This document shows positions 38,396-48,373 of a stretch of DNA of 64,000 nucleotides, piece after piece. This stretch comes from Bradyrhizobium sp. 186 (GTDB taxonomy: Bacteria > Pseudomonadota > Alphaproteobacteria > Rhizobiales > Xanthobacteraceae). Each line of letters starts with the position of its first letter. Positions within the stretch are counted from its first letter, which is position 1. The stretch is from contig NZ_CP082164.1 of the NCBI RefSeq assembly GCF_023101685.1, positions 7,936,001-8,000,000 on the forward strand, given 5' to 3'. The notes below the pieces were generated by a model that saw only the letters and a list, made by a program, of their open reading frames with translations, searched no databases and was not told the DNA's origin. A program made the translations under genes and the position numbers.

Positions 38396-38825
38396 GCTCG
38401 CCGATGCAGACGAGCGGCCGTAGCTGGATTGCAATCAAACTCTTACGAGCAATATGCGAGCAACTCGCGGACGCGCCCTTTTGTCCACCTCATGCTGCCA
38501 GCCATCGCGGCATTTGTCGATGACTCTGGCGGAACGATGATCTCGAGAATATCACACGCACTACGGGTCACAATCATGTTATCGCCGCATGATCAACGGA
38601 TGACCAACCAACTGCTGTCCCGATTGTCCGCTTATGTGCAGCAGCGGGAACCTTTCGGCACCCAGCAAACGCTCTGCACGTCAAAGCGATCGTGCTCTTT
38701 GCAGGCACAGCTCTTGCAGCGGAACGTAGTGCAACTCATCGATCTCCTTCGCTCAGTCGATTACGCCCGGACCGAAATTCTTCGCACTTGATTCAGTATC
38801 CTCACTCACGTTGACCCTCGAGCTC
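38396..38825. other. Intergenic region
   Basis: About 430 bases before the SDR gene. One open frame of 120 codons (38429-38791, +) has no signal peptide, motif or good ribosome site and is not called. No terminator hairpin recognised. Confidence 0.35.
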
Positions 38826-39809
38826 ATGTCCAATCCTACCCAGGCTATCGTATTCGGAGGCGCAGGCTTCATCGGTACACATCTGATGACGCGTTTGGTC
38901 GTTTCCAGGAGCTATAACCGGATCGTCTCGGTCGATATCGGCAAGCCGAGGGCGCAGGTCGATGGCGTCGAATATGTCCATCATGACGTCCGTGAGCCGA
39001 TCGATCCGAAGCTCGGGGGCGGAATGCCTGCCGACATCTTCAACCTGGCTGCGATCCACGTCACTCCGGGTCACCCGGAGGGTGACTATTACTATACAAA
39101 CGTGCTCGGCGCGTTGAACGTCTGCCGATTTGCGAAGGAGACGGGCAGCCGGAATGTCATCTTCACCAGCTCGATATCAATCTACGGCCCGACCGAAGCC
39201 CCGCTCGACGAGGACGCGACGCCGGCGCCGGTCAGCGCCTATGGACGCTCCAAATTCTCGGCCGAAGCGATCCATCGCCTGTGGCAGTCGGAGGCCCCGG
39301 ACAGGCGGCTCACGATCGTTCGCCCCGCCGTGATCTACGGACGCTACGAGCGGGGCAATTTCACGCGATTGTCGAGGCTTCTCGAGAGGCGGGCCTTCAT
39401 CTATCCCGGCCGAACCGACACGATCAAGTCGTGCGGCTACGTGAAGGATCTGGTCTCGTCTATGTTGTTCATGGCGCTCCGCAACGACAGCCTCTCGATC
39501 TACAATTTCTGCTACGAGCACCGTTACACCATCGGCGAGATTTGCTCTGCCTTCTCTCAAGCCGCCGATTACGCCAAGCCAACGATAACCATTCCGATAT
39601 GGCTGATGAATCTGGCGGTACTTCCATTCGAGATACTGCACGCTGTCGGCATCAAGACCGGCATAAATCGCGACCGGATCAGGAAGTTGTGGTTTTCTAC
39701 TAACATATTGCCGAAGCGGCTGGTCGCAAGCGGGTTCAGATTCGATTACGACCTGGCAAGCTCGCTTGCGGAATGGAAACAGGAATCCTCCATCAAGGAT
39801 TTTGATTGA
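38826..39809 (+). CDS. NAD-dependent epimerase/dehydratase (extended SDR)
   Basis: 327 residues from the ATG at 38826; a TTG at 38811 is in frame. AIVFGGAGFIGTHLMTRLV is the nucleotide-binding loop, FTSSISIYGPTEAPLDED the serine region and AYGRSKFSAEAIHRLW the YxxxK. RLTIVRPAVIYGRYERGNFT follows. Members act on nucleotide sugars, but the reaction here (4-epimerase, reductase or dehydratase) cannot be told. Predicted cytoplasmic. Positioned upstream of exoP, separated by 665 bases. Confidence 0.8.
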   Translation: MSNPTQAIVFGGAGFIGTHLMTRLVVSRSYNRIVSVDIGKPRAQVDGVEYVHHDVREPIDPKLGGGMPADIFNLAAIHVTPGHPEGDYYYTNVLGALNVCRFAKETGSRNVIFTSSISIYGPTEAPLDEDATPAPVSAYGRSKFSAEAIHRLWQSEAPDRRLTIVRPAVIYGRYERGNFTRLSRLLERRAFIYPGRTDTIKSCGYVKDLVSSMLFMALRNDSLSIYNFCYEHRYTIGEICSAFSQAADYAKPTITIPIWLMNLAVLPFEILHAVGIKTGINRDRIRKLWFSTNILPKRLVASGFRFDYDLASSLAEWKQESSIKDFD

Positions 39810-40474
39810 GAACTCGACCGCTTGACTTTTCCAGCATCCGGGCAAATTCAATTCACCAGTGGAGCTTCGCAACCGATGCTCGCCATCGCAGCGGATGCAC
39901 CGAAAACGGGCTCCCCCCGCAGTCGTGCCGTTCGCGCTCGATCGGAAGGCTGAGACAGGATGCGTTTCCATTGCGGTTTTCGATCCACCTGCTCGCCATC
40001 GGCCACACTCAGGCCGATATTGCATTGCAGAATTTATTGGTTCGTCCGCGTTGTTCCATCTGCTCGGTACGGGATCAGGTCGATCCCTATCCAGCAGATC
40101 AGCGAAAGATGACCTTCTAAAGCGGTGCAAATTGTCTTCATCCTGAAAGTCGCGGTCCTAGGCGGGTTGGCGGAGATGCGCATTATGACGATTTTGCGGC
40201 GAGCGGAACCGGCAATGGCACCCGGCGGCGTTGCCGAAAATTCCTTAGCCCTCAATTACTCAAACAATCTGTCTGGCTGTTCCACCGATAGTGTCGGCGG
40301 CGTCGGTCAACTCTCGACCGCTGCGACCTCGACCACTGTATCCGCCGTGTCGAACTCTTGCTGACGTTAGGCCGTTGGAAGCGGCACTTTACACGTTCAC
40401 GGATTCAGTGCGGCGGCAAGGCGAGCCTGCTGCCACGCGTTGCAATCTACAACACGTTCACGTAGGCGAGGCGG
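39810..40474 (+). promoter_or_regulatory. Long leader/regulatory region upstream of exoP
   Basis: 665 bases without a convincing gene, an unusually long gap in this dense locus. Short frames on both strands have no motifs. It should contain the exoP promoter; no exact elements can be named. GGCGAGGCGG directly precedes the exoP ATG at 40475. Confidence 0.4.
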
Positions 40475-42895
40475 ATGCTTCAAACCAAAATCACATCTCG
40501 TGAGATCGAATCCACTGCGCCCGAGGCCCCGTCGCTGGAGCAGACGATCTCTTCTGCGCTTGCGCTGGTCAGCCGGCAGTATCCCGTGATGATTTTCACG
40601 CTGCTCCTGTGCATCTGTCTTGCCGGAGTCTACGTGTTCACGGCACCAAAACGATATACCGGAACCGCTATCCTGATGATCGATAGCCGCAAAATGCAGG
40701 GCCTGCAGACGCAGGCGCAGACAACCGGCACCGACAACCCTATCGACTCGGCGATGGTCGATAGTCAGGTCGAACTCCTCAAGTCCGAAGCGATCGCTTC
40801 CAAGGTCATCAAGGACCTGAAGCTTGTGGAGTCGTCAGAGTTTATGAGCGACGGCGCCGGAGTGCTCAGCACCATCAGCAACACGATTTCCGGATTATTT
40901 TCCGAATCGAAGCCTCCGACGCAAGAACAACTGCTGCGCGGAGCTCTCGCTCGCTTTGCAAACGGCCTCAGCATCAAGCGGGTCGGCGTGAGCTATGTTA
41001 TTGAGATCTCCTTTCAGGCGTTATCGCAGGAGCAGGCCGCGCAGATCGCCAACGCGGTCGCCGACGACTATATCGTGGACTCGCTAGAGTCGAAATATCA
41101 GGCCTCTAGGCGCGCGGCGGTCTGGCTGCAGGACCGATTGAAGGAACTGCGGTCGCAGGCGTCCACCGCCGAACGGACCGTCGCCGACTTCAAGGCCAAA
41201 AACAATATCATCGACGCAGGCGGGCGACTGCTCACCGAGCAGCAACTCGCCGAAATCAACACTTCGCTGACAACTGCTCGTAGCCAGCGTGCCGAGGCAC
41301 AGGCCAAGCTCGAACGCATCACAGCGATATTGAATGCGGACAACGAGGATTCAAAGGTCATTCTGAACGACTTGGCGACCGTGAGCGAGACGATGGCCAA
41401 CCCGGTGATCACCAAATTGCGCCAGACCTATCTCGAGTACGCGGCCAAGCAGGCGGATTGGTCGAACCGGTATGGATCAACCCATCTGGCCGTCGTCAAT
41501 CTGCGCAACCAGATGCGCGAAATCCGACGCTCGATCATTGACGAACTGCGACGTACGGCCGAGGTGTACAAGAGCGACCTTGAAATCGCCAAGTCACGCG
41601 AAGAGTCAAGCCAGAAGAGCTTGAATGATACCATCGCGGTGTCGAACAATACCGGCCAAGCGCAAATCGTCCTGAGGGATCTGGAAAGCAACGCGCAGAG
41701 CGCCCGCGCGTTGTCTGACAACTTCCTCCAGTTGTACATGGTCTCGGTTCAGCAGCAGTCGTTTCCCATTACCGAAGCGAGGGTGATCACCCAGGCCGCG
41801 TCGAATCTTCCAAACAAGACGTCGCCGAAGACGACACTCATCCTGCTTGCAGCGTTCGTGGGCGGATCGATTCTTGCGGGTGTCGTCGCAGTCCTGCTCG
41901 ACATGATGGATCGCGTCTTCCGAACCGCTTCTCAAGTCGAACAGTTCGTGCACACAAGCTGTCTCGCTTCAATTCCGGTCATAGAGCAAGGTGCCGTCAA
42001 CGCTACCTCTACGCAGCCTAGCAAAGCGGCCTGGCGGTTCGGCAAACGCGGCAAGCCAAAACCGCAGCAGGCGCCGCCACCGAGATACGGCGGTCGCGGC
42101 ACGACGTTGCCACTCCAGGGGGCGGAGCCGGGCCCTAGCCACCCGCAACCCCATCGCGAGCGTTTGCTTTCGACCGAGGAGAGCGTCGGGCGTTACGTGA
42201 TCAACGCCCCATTTTCGCGCTTCGCAGAGGGTTTTCGATCAATCAAGCTGGCCAGCGATCTTGCAAATTACGGCTCAGCGTCCAACAAGGTCCTGGGAAT
42301 TACCTCCGCCCTTCCCAACGAGGGCAAGTCGACCATCAGCGAAGCGCTGGCACAGACGCTTGCCCAAAGCGGCTGCCGCACACTGCTGATCGACGGCGAT
42401 ATTCGCAATCCAAGCCTCACCGCGAGACTTACGCCGGCTGCGCAGCTTGGCTTGATCCACGTCGTCGTCGGCCAAGCCGACTGGAAGGATGTGGTCTGGA
42501 TCGACCCGCAGACAAATCTGCATTTTCTTCCTTGTGCCGTTACATCGCGCTTCTCGAATTCGAGCGACCTGCTGGCGTCCCAGCAGATGGAACATCTGTT
42601 CCAACAGCTGCGCCAACACTATGATCGAATCGTTCTCGATCTTAGCCCGCTGGCGCCGGTCGTCGACGTTCGGGCGACTGGAGGGCTGGCCAATTCCTAT
42701 ATACTCGTCATCGAATGGGCGAAGTCGAAAGTGGATATCGTCGAGCGGGTGCTAAGTGAAACGCCGATTGTGCGCGAGCGCATGCTCGGTGCGGTTCTTA
42801 ACAAAGTGAACGTGTCGGTGATGAGCCGCTACGATACGTACGGCGGAGCCTACTATCGTAATCGATACTACAAGAGGTATGGTTACGTCGATTGA
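40475..42895 (+). CDS. exoP: Polysaccharide co-polymerase / tyrosine autokinase
   Basis: 806 residues, the standard length of ExoP/Wzc fused proteins. N-terminal Wzz domain with a span near residues 38-58 (MIFTLLLCICLAGVYVF), a long periplasmic coiled-coil region (about 190-420), a second span near 452-475 and a Pro-rich linker. The C-terminal kinase has Walker A SALPNEGKST (about 608-617), Walker A' LLIDGDIRNP (638) and Walker B RIVLDLSPLA. The end is a Tyr cluster (YDTYGGAYY then RYYKRYGY), the usual autophosphorylation tail. It controls chain length and export with Wzy and the outer-membrane channel. No channel gene is seen in the window. Confidence 0.92.
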   Translation: MLQTKITSREIESTAPEAPSLEQTISSALALVSRQYPVMIFTLLLCICLAGVYVFTAPKRYTGTAILMIDSRKMQGLQTQAQTTGTDNPIDSAMVDSQVELLKSEAIASKVIKDLKLVESSEFMSDGAGVLSTISNTISGLFSESKPPTQEQLLRGALARFANGLSIKRVGVSYVIEISFQALSQEQAAQIANAVADDYIVDSLESKYQASRRAAVWLQDRLKELRSQASTAERTVADFKAKNNIIDAGGRLLTEQQLAEINTSLTTARSQRAEAQAKLERITAILNADNEDSKVILNDLATVSETMANPVITKLRQTYLEYAAKQADWSNRYGSTHLAVVNLRNQMREIRRSIIDELRRTAEVYKSDLEIAKSREESSQKSLNDTIAVSNNTGQAQIVLRDLESNAQSARALSDNFLQLYMVSVQQQSFPITEARVITQAASNLPNKTSPKTTLILLAAFVGGSILAGVVAVLLDMMDRVFRTASQVEQFVHTSCLASIPVIEQGAVNATSTQPSKAAWRFGKRGKPKPQQAPPPRYGGRGTTLPLQGAEPGPSHPQPHRERLLSTEESVGRYVINAPFSRFAEGFRSIKLASDLANYGSASNKVLGITSALPNEGKSTISEALAQTLAQSGCRTLLIDGDIRNPSLTARLTPAAQLGLIHVVVGQADWKDVVWIDPQTNLHFLPCAVTSRFSNSSDLLASQQMEHLFQQLRQHYDRIVLDLSPLAPVVDVRATGGLANSYILVIEWAKSKVDIVERVLSETPIVRERMLGAVLNKVNVSVMSRYDTYGGAYYRNRYYKRYGYVD

Positions 42896-42914
42896 CATAA
42901 AGGGTTCATCTGGA

Positions 42915-42933
42915 CGTGGAGGGTGGTTCCACG
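42915..42933 (+). other. Hairpin after exoP
   Basis: CGTGGA (42915-42920) and TCCACG (42928-42933) form a 6-bp stem with a 7-base loop 19 bases after the exoP stop. No T-run follows, so a terminator role is only tentative. Confidence 0.3.
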
Positions 42934-43272
42934 GCGGCCGGATCGGATGTGGACTGACCAGATCGGATCGGCCCCGCCGGGCTTGAGCAGCAAACCTAAT
43001 CAAGAAGAGGGCTTCGATGTGGATTTGTTCGTCCTCGCAATAGAGCGGGCGCGACCACGGCGTCGAGCCCGTCTTAAATCAGCCAATGCGCGGGCGGGTT
43101 TGCGAACCCCATTGGTCCGCAGGTGACCGTTCACGGCATGGAGCCGAATGCCCTGTCTGGCAATTCCGCCCCAGCGGCGACAAAGTTATACGGTGCAATG
43201 AACCATGTTTTTGATCTGGCCGTCGAGTACGACATGAAGAATTTGGCTCTAGCGGGGCTTACGTCTGCGTTT
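42934..43272. other. Intergenic region after exoP
   Basis: About 340 bases. The next frame is open from 43123, but its credible start with a signal peptide is at 43273. GATCGGAT occurs twice within 42943-42968. Nothing else recognised. Confidence 0.3.
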
Positions 43273-43878
43273 ATGACCATGCGGGTCATCGTGTTCTGCG
43301 CTGGTCTCTTGGTCCTAATCGATGGTTCCAGCCGAGCCGAGCCGCCGCGTCCGGGCATTCTGAATTGCGCATCGGGCGTCAGCGCCGAACAGCGTCGACG
43401 TTGTGACGAAGAGGCCTTCAGGCAGGTCCAGTCCGGTAGCCAATCGACCCAACTGGAGGGCGGATGGCGATTGGTGAAAAGTAAAAATCCTGACGGCGGC
43501 GCCGATGCCATCTCAGTGATGCATGTCGTCGATAGCGCCAAGTCGGATACGCGCCTTGCAGGCTTGAACCTGCAATGCGGGCAGGACGGTATCGAAGTTC
43601 TGCTCATCGTTCTCGAACCACTGTCCCGCTCGACGCGACCGAACGTGGCGCTGATCGCAGGAGAAAGGCGTACAGAGTTCCAAGCATCCGTGATCCAGGG
43701 CGGCTTGGCACTGCTACTGCCCGCAGACGCCGCGAATCTTGCTACCATTGACTGGCAGAACGCAAACGAACTTTCGGTCGAAATCGGGGCCACGCCGACT
43801 GCTATCCGTGGAGCGGTGCCGATCGCAGGGCTGGCTACGGCTCTGGGTTACTTGCAGCACAACTGCCACGCTCGATGA
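43273..43878 (+). CDS. Exported hypothetical protein next to exoP
   Basis: 201 residues from the ATG at 43273; in-frame starts at 43234 and 43123 exist. A signal peptide (RVIVFCAGLLVLIDGSSRAE) is followed by NCASG and RRRCDEE, then a beta-rich domain with GGWRLVKSKNPDG, SVMHVVDS and LNLQCGQDGIEVLLIVLEP. Four Cys residues may pair in the periplasm. The pattern of a Trp-led strand and a conserved LxLxCxxxG recalls periplasmic beta-sandwich families, but I do not assign one. It stands first in a run of three genes downstream of exoP on the same strand. Confidence 0.6.
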   Translation: MTMRVIVFCAGLLVLIDGSSRAEPPRPGILNCASGVSAEQRRRCDEEAFRQVQSGSQSTQLEGGWRLVKSKNPDGGADAISVMHVVDSAKSDTRLAGLNLQCGQDGIEVLLIVLEPLSRSTRPNVALIAGERRTEFQASVIQGGLALLLPADAANLATIDWQNANELSVEIGATPTAIRGAVPIAGLATALGYLQHNCHAR

Positions 43879-44059
43879 TTCAGCCGACGACCAGAACTTT
43901 CATGCCGGTCAATCCCCGCAAACTGACTGCGTTCGACCAGATTTGCGTGCCGCGGACTGGTGATGAATCACACTGTCAACAATCATCGCGGTCAGCAAGA
44001 CGGCGTTGGCGTCGCATGTTCGGCTATGCGATAGCCAGCAACGCCCGCCCTTAGTCACA

Positions 44060-45394
44060 ATGAACTCACTTCCGGCTTCAAAGTCTCACGGTTTATCGAT
44101 TGCTCATTGCCTTCTAATCGCATTGTTGGCTGCGACTCCGATCTTGGCAAATGCAAACGGCATCTTTGCACAGCACGTGGTTGCGCTTATTACTGCCGCG
44201 ATGTTGATCATTGCGGTAAGAGGATCGGAAGCTGACGCATCTGCCGCGCAGTCGCTGAAGCAATTTTTGCCGGTTTTCCTGCTTCCGGCCATTTGGATGG
44301 CTTTGCAACTTTCTCCGATGCCCACTTTTTTGCTCGCAAACCCCATCTGGTCGGCGACTTCGATCGCATTGAACCAGCCATCGCTACCGGGTCGCATCAG
44401 CGTGGATCCCGGCGCGACGTTGCAAAGCCTGTTTCATTATCTGGTCGACGTGGCCCTGCTGGTGTCGACCGTCATCATCGCCAAGGATCGCCAAAGGGCC
44501 GAAACCATCCTGATCGTATTATGCGTGGTAACGACTTTCATGTCGGTCGAAGTCCTGCTCGGCCGACTTGATTTGTTCGCCGGCACGATTCCCGCAACAG
44601 GCACGGCTACGAGCCCGTTTCCCGCAGCAGCCGCTTTGGCAATTTTGGCAAACGGCGCGCTCGTTGCCAGGGCACTCGAACGCCACCTGCACCAACAGGA
44701 CATCCGCAATCTGGCATCGACCCAGTTGTGGGTCGGGGTTCTTTCCGGACTATTCGGAATGGCCGTGGCATTTGCCGCAATGTCGGCCCTGGAACGGGGC
44801 GCTTTGTTGGCCGTCACTGGCTGGGGGCTCACTGTCCTCGTTTTCATCGCCGCTGTCCGCCGTTTGGGATTTCGCTCCTGGCCATCGGCAATTTTGTTTT
44901 CAGTCGTTGCAACTGTCGCCTGGCTCATGGCGGTGCCGCACTCGCGATCCGCTGGTTTGGGTCTCCTCGGTTTCGTAAGCCTCCCTCCGGAAGCAGTTGC
45001 ACCGGCAGAACACCTGCTCTTTGATGCACCGATGTTGGGAAACGGCGTCGGAACATTTGGGCTGACTTCGGTAGCCTATCAGGAGTTTGGCGCCACAGCG
45101 TCGGCGGTACCTCCTTCCACCGCGATCTTGGTCGCTATTGAGTCGGGACGATTTGCGATCGTGATTCTGGCAAGCTTCGCCGCCCACCTCTTCTTCGTTA
45201 CCTTTCGCGGCGCCGTTCGGCGAGGGCGCGATTTTTTCTTCGCGGCCGCGGCCGCCGCCGGCGTTCTGGTTGCACTTTGCGAGAGCTTCCTCGATTCAAG
45301 CCTATCAAGCCGCACGATCCAGACCCTCCTGTTGGTGATGGTCGGACTTGGACTTGCACAATCTGCGGGTCGGACCAGCGGCGCCAACCAGTAG
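44060..45394 (+). CDS. Polytopic membrane protein, possible polymerase/ligase
   Basis: 444 residues from the ATG at 44060. About 11 hydrophobic spans. The overall shape, with GVLSGLFGMAVAFAAMSALE followed by RGALLAVTGWGLTVLVF, then a periplasmic loop with LLFDAPMLGNGVGTFGLTSV and AIESGRFAIVILASFAAHLF, resembles O-antigen ligase/Wzy-family proteins, where a late loop of the type GxGxGTF is common. Function is inferred from topology and neighbours only. It is followed 53 bases later by a TPR-like membrane protein on the same strand. Confidence 0.6.
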   Translation: MNSLPASKSHGLSIAHCLLIALLAATPILANANGIFAQHVVALITAAMLIIAVRGSEADASAAQSLKQFLPVFLLPAIWMALQLSPMPTFLLANPIWSATSIALNQPSLPGRISVDPGATLQSLFHYLVDVALLVSTVIIAKDRQRAETILIVLCVVTTFMSVEVLLGRLDLFAGTIPATGTATSPFPAAAALAILANGALVARALERHLHQQDIRNLASTQLWVGVLSGLFGMAVAFAAMSALERGALLAVTGWGLTVLVFIAAVRRLGFRSWPSAILFSVVATVAWLMAVPHSRSAGLGLLGFVSLPPEAVAPAEHLLFDAPMLGNGVGTFGLTSVAYQEFGATASAVPPSTAILVAIESGRFAIVILASFAAHLFFVTFRGAVRRGRDFFFAAAAAAGVLVALCESFLDSSLSSRTIQTLLLVMVGLGLAQSAGRTSGANQ

Positions 45395-45447
45395 GGGAGC
45401 ATGCCCGCGCCATAAGTTTGTCTTTACAACAAGTTAGTCGATCAGAA

Positions 45448-46119
45448 ATGACCTCCTCGAGCAGATTTCGCATTCTTCTGACTGCGTTGGCGCTGATCAT
45501 CGGATCCCACGCGATCGTCTCGGCTATAGCGGAGGTGACGGCGTTGGAGCGCGCGACATTTCCTGCCGATGCATCCAGGATCAGCTCGCGCTGGACTGGT
45601 GACGTGCCCTCGCTGCTGATAACACTCTCTCCTTTCAGATCGGAGCTGGAGAGCAATCATGCGTTGATCGCCGCGCTGCAGGCGATCCAGTCAGGCCAGC
45701 AAAAGCCGGCGACCGTACGATCGACAGGGCACGCCGATGCCGTCGACAGAGTCAGCCGGACACTATCAATCTCGCCTTACAATCCTGAACTCTGGTTGGC
45801 GCTGGCGCTGCTTCGAGCCCAGCGCGACCCGTACGACCCAGTCGTGGTTGAGGCGTTAAAGATGGCGTACTTTATTGCGCCAAACGACATGCGGTTGATG
45901 CCAGTGCGGATCGACATCGCGAGCCGCTTCGATGCGCTTGCTATTCCAGACGTCAAGGAGCTGGTACGCAACGACGTTCGGCTTATCTTGAACCGCCGGC
46001 CTGAGTCGAAATGGGCACTCGTGTCGGCTTATCGGCGGGCATCAAACCTTGGCAAGGCTTTCCTGGAAGACGCTATTGAATCGATCGATGCCTCGTTCCT
46101 TGCGACGCTGCGCGGTTGA
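45448..46119 (+). CDS. Single-span membrane protein with helical-repeat-like domain
   Basis: 223 residues from the ATG at 45448 (the frame is open to 45277, overlapping the previous gene). One N-terminal span (ILLTALALIIGSHAIVSAIA), then a helix-rich periplasmic part with ISPYNPELWLALALLRAQ, ALKMAYFIAPNDMRLMPVRI and LILNRRPESKWALVSAYRRA, spaced like degenerate tetratricopeptide repeats. Probably an accessory of the polysaccharide machinery encoded with the polytopic protein upstream; no specific family recognised. Confidence 0.6.
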   Translation: MTSSSRFRILLTALALIIGSHAIVSAIAEVTALERATFPADASRISSRWTGDVPSLLITLSPFRSELESNHALIAALQAIQSGQQKPATVRSTGHADAVDRVSRTLSISPYNPELWLALALLRAQRDPYDPVVVEALKMAYFIAPNDMRLMPVRIDIASRFDALAIPDVKELVRNDVRLILNRRPESKWALVSAYRRASNLGKAFLEDAIESIDASFLATLRG

Positions 46120-46140
46120 GTGCAGTGAGCAGTGTGGTGA

Positions 46141-46165
46141 GTGGGCCGTGGTCTGCACCGCCCAC
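46141..46165. other. Hairpin at a convergent gene junction
   Basis: GTGGGC-C-GTG-GTCTG-CAC-C-GCCCAC forms a stem of 6 plus 3 bp with one C-C mismatch. It sits between the rightward gene ending at 46119 and the leftward exoY-like gene ending at 46249. No T-run on either side; possibly a weak bidirectional terminator or decay barrier. Confidence 0.4.
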
Positions 46166-46248
46166 AACCTCCTGAAGCTGTTCACCCTCGCAACCGCAGC
46201 CCAAGCCGGGTAACCTGCAATAAATGCCCGTCGCAATCCTATCTGGAC

Positions 46249-47685
46249 CTAGGCTTCCTGATACATCAGCGCTGCTGCGGTCCGAAAAATAATCCGGATG
46301 TCGAGCCACATGCTCCAGTTGCTCGCATACCAGACGTCGCACTCGACGCGCTTCTCCATCAGATCGACAGTGGGCGTCTCGCCCCGCAAGCCGTTGACCT
46401 GGGCCCAGCCGGTCAGGCCGGGTTTCATGTGATGGCGGCAGACGTATTTGCTGATTAGCTGGTCGTAGTAGCTGTCGTGGGCCAGCGCGTGCGGGCGCGG
46501 TCCGACCAGGGACATCTCGCCTCGCAGCACGTTCCAGAGCTGGGGCAGCTCGTCAATGCTGGTCTTGCGCAAGAAGCGTCCGACTCGAGTGACCCGCGAG
46601 TCGTGCCTCGTGGCCTGCGTGATCGCGAAGCCGTTCTCGGTCACGCGCACGCTGCGGAACTTCCATATCTCGAACGGCTTGCCTTTGAAGCCGCGACGCG
46701 ACTGCCGAAGGACGATCGGACCCGGCGTATCCAATTTTATCAGGATCGCGGCCGTGATGATGAGCGGCGCCAGCATCAGAAGGGCGAAGGACGCAAAGCC
46801 AACGTCGAGACAGCGCTTCTGAAGCCGTTCGAGGAGCGTCAGGGGTGGCCTCTGAAACTCAATAGCAATGGTTCCGCTGACCGGCAGAAACGGCCGCGAA
46901 ACTAGATCCGCGATCGTTAAATCGGGCAAAAGGCGAATCGGCTGCGGAACCATCCGCAGATGCTGGCTGAGCTTCCGCAGCATTGGCAGCTCGTTCCAGT
47001 CGATTGCCACCAGGTACTCGTCAACGTTGGCGGCGCGCGATTGCCGGATCACATCCGAGATCTGCTGATTCCAGACCTTGTCGTCCTGGTCCATTTCCGC
47101 GTTGAGCACGAAGTGACGCACGACATCAAAACCGTGCTTGCGAAGATCCTTGAAGCGGTTGGAGGTGAAATCCAGCGGCGCTAGGCTGAGCAGGATGACC
47201 TTGCGGTCGAGCAACCGCTCCTTGGCGAAGGCCGACGACAGGCAGTAGCGCCAGATCACGCGGTGCGTGATGAGCGCGACCGCTCCCAACACTGCGAACA
47301 GGATGATTGTCCCGCGGGATAGGTCGGACGCCGACTTCAGCAGGAAGGCGAGGACGGCGAGCGTCGCGAGCGCGAACAGCCAGGCGCCGAGGAGCTTGCG
47401 AGTTTGCCAGAGCGTATTCGACAATCTGTGGCTATCATAGGCGCTCTGAAAATAAGCGGCCATGATGAACACAATGCCGACTATGACTCCAGCACCGATC
47501 CAAGCATCCGGATCGATCGGCAAGTTCATGAACTGGCGATAGAGCGCGCTCGCAGCCCTGCAGCTCAGCAGGATGAGCAGGAAGTCACCCGCGATGATGA
47601 AAAGCTGAAACGGTCTCTGCAGTGGGCTGCCGCGGTTCGACGTCGATACGCGGAGATTATCTGAGCCGTACGTGGTTGCAGGCAT
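46249..47685 (-). CDS. Undecaprenyl-phosphate sugar phosphotransferase (first of two)
   Basis: 478 residues from the ATG at 47685, supported by AAGGGA upstream and by alignment of the N-terminus (MPATTYGSDN) with the paralogue (MAVATYGSDD). Four to five N-terminal spans, a middle Rossmann-like region, one span (VGFASFALLMLAPLIITAAI) and the C-terminal catalytic domain: GKPFEIWKFRS, KTSIDELPQLWNVLRGEMSL, VGPRPHALAHD and MKPGLTGWAQVNGLRGET. This is the WbaP/ExoY/WcaJ-type enzyme that primes repeat-unit synthesis by transferring sugar-1-P to undecaprenyl phosphate. The in-frame upstream region to 47940 looks non-coding. Confidence 0.92.
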   Translation of the reverse strand: MPATTYGSDNLRVSTSNRGSPLQRPFQLFIIAGDFLLILLSCRAASALYRQFMNLPIDPDAWIGAGVIVGIVFIMAAYFQSAYDSHRLSNTLWQTRKLLGAWLFALATLAVLAFLLKSASDLSRGTIILFAVLGAVALITHRVIWRYCLSSAFAKERLLDRKVILLSLAPLDFTSNRFKDLRKHGFDVVRHFVLNAEMDQDDKVWNQQISDVIRQSRAANVDEYLVAIDWNELPMLRKLSQHLRMVPQPIRLLPDLTIADLVSRPFLPVSGTIAIEFQRPPLTLLERLQKRCLDVGFASFALLMLAPLIITAAILIKLDTPGPIVLRQSRRGFKGKPFEIWKFRSVRVTENGFAITQATRHDSRVTRVGRFLRKTSIDELPQLWNVLRGEMSLVGPRPHALAHDSYYDQLISKYVCRHHMKPGLTGWAQVNGLRGETPTVDLMEKRVECDVWYASNWSMWLDIRIIFRTAAALMYQEA

Positions 47686-48373
47686 CTCGAATCCCTTCAC
47701 TTCAACGGCGATAGCCGCACGAACCCAAAAGCGAATAAACACAACGAATTTGGGGCGAAAAGGGCGAGAACAACGCGAAATGGCCTGCATCAAACTGATG
47801 CGATCCAAGCTTGGATTCGCGCGGGCTGCAAACGGAAGTTGCTTGCCAAAAACAGCGACATTGTGGCGCCGCACCAACAAAATTGACTCGTTCCTTGCAC
47901 TGCAATTATGAGCCGCTGGTTCGATCGCAGGCGCAATCAATCAATTCGTATCGAGCGAATGCTCCCACCGTGGCCATGCGGGCCTGAATGCGTGCGTGTT
48001 GAGGGCCCTAGAGCTGTTGCGCCGACATCGTTCGTCGGCTGTTTCTGACGATATTGTGCTCCGCCTTGAGGCCTGAGCGCCCCAAGCGAGCGGCTCCGTG
48101 CGGCCAAGCGCTTCCGCCCGAAGGCGTGACTCGTCGCGTCAATCGCAGGCCGTAGTTGCCCGGAATCCACAAACGACGATTGTTGCCGTAGCCGACTTTT
48201 GCCCGAATTGATAAAGGTAGCCGTGGCGCAACTCACATAAAAGTTCTCGTGACCTCTTCGTTCCAGAGCGCCGGAACGAGCCGGCCGACCCCCTAATCGG
48301 CGATGCCCCCTTTCCTTCCGAGGCTCCGAGGAATTCTTGACCCTCTCTCAATCCTGCTTTTTCGGTAAGACTG
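47686..48373. other. Intergenic region between divergent genes
   Basis: About 690 bases between the exoY-like gene and a small rightward membrane gene, likely the promoter region of both. Frames of up to 123 codons on either strand have no motif or ribosome site. No repeat or terminator recognised. Confidence 0.35.

Noticed and set aside
38429..38791. A 120-codon + frame before the SDR gene
   Set aside because: No ribosome site, signal peptide or family motif; Gln/Ser/Arg mix looks random.
39177..40130. A 317-codon - frame over the SDR gene and its downstream gap
   Set aside because: Overlaps a clear SDR on the other strand, and its composition is shadow-like.
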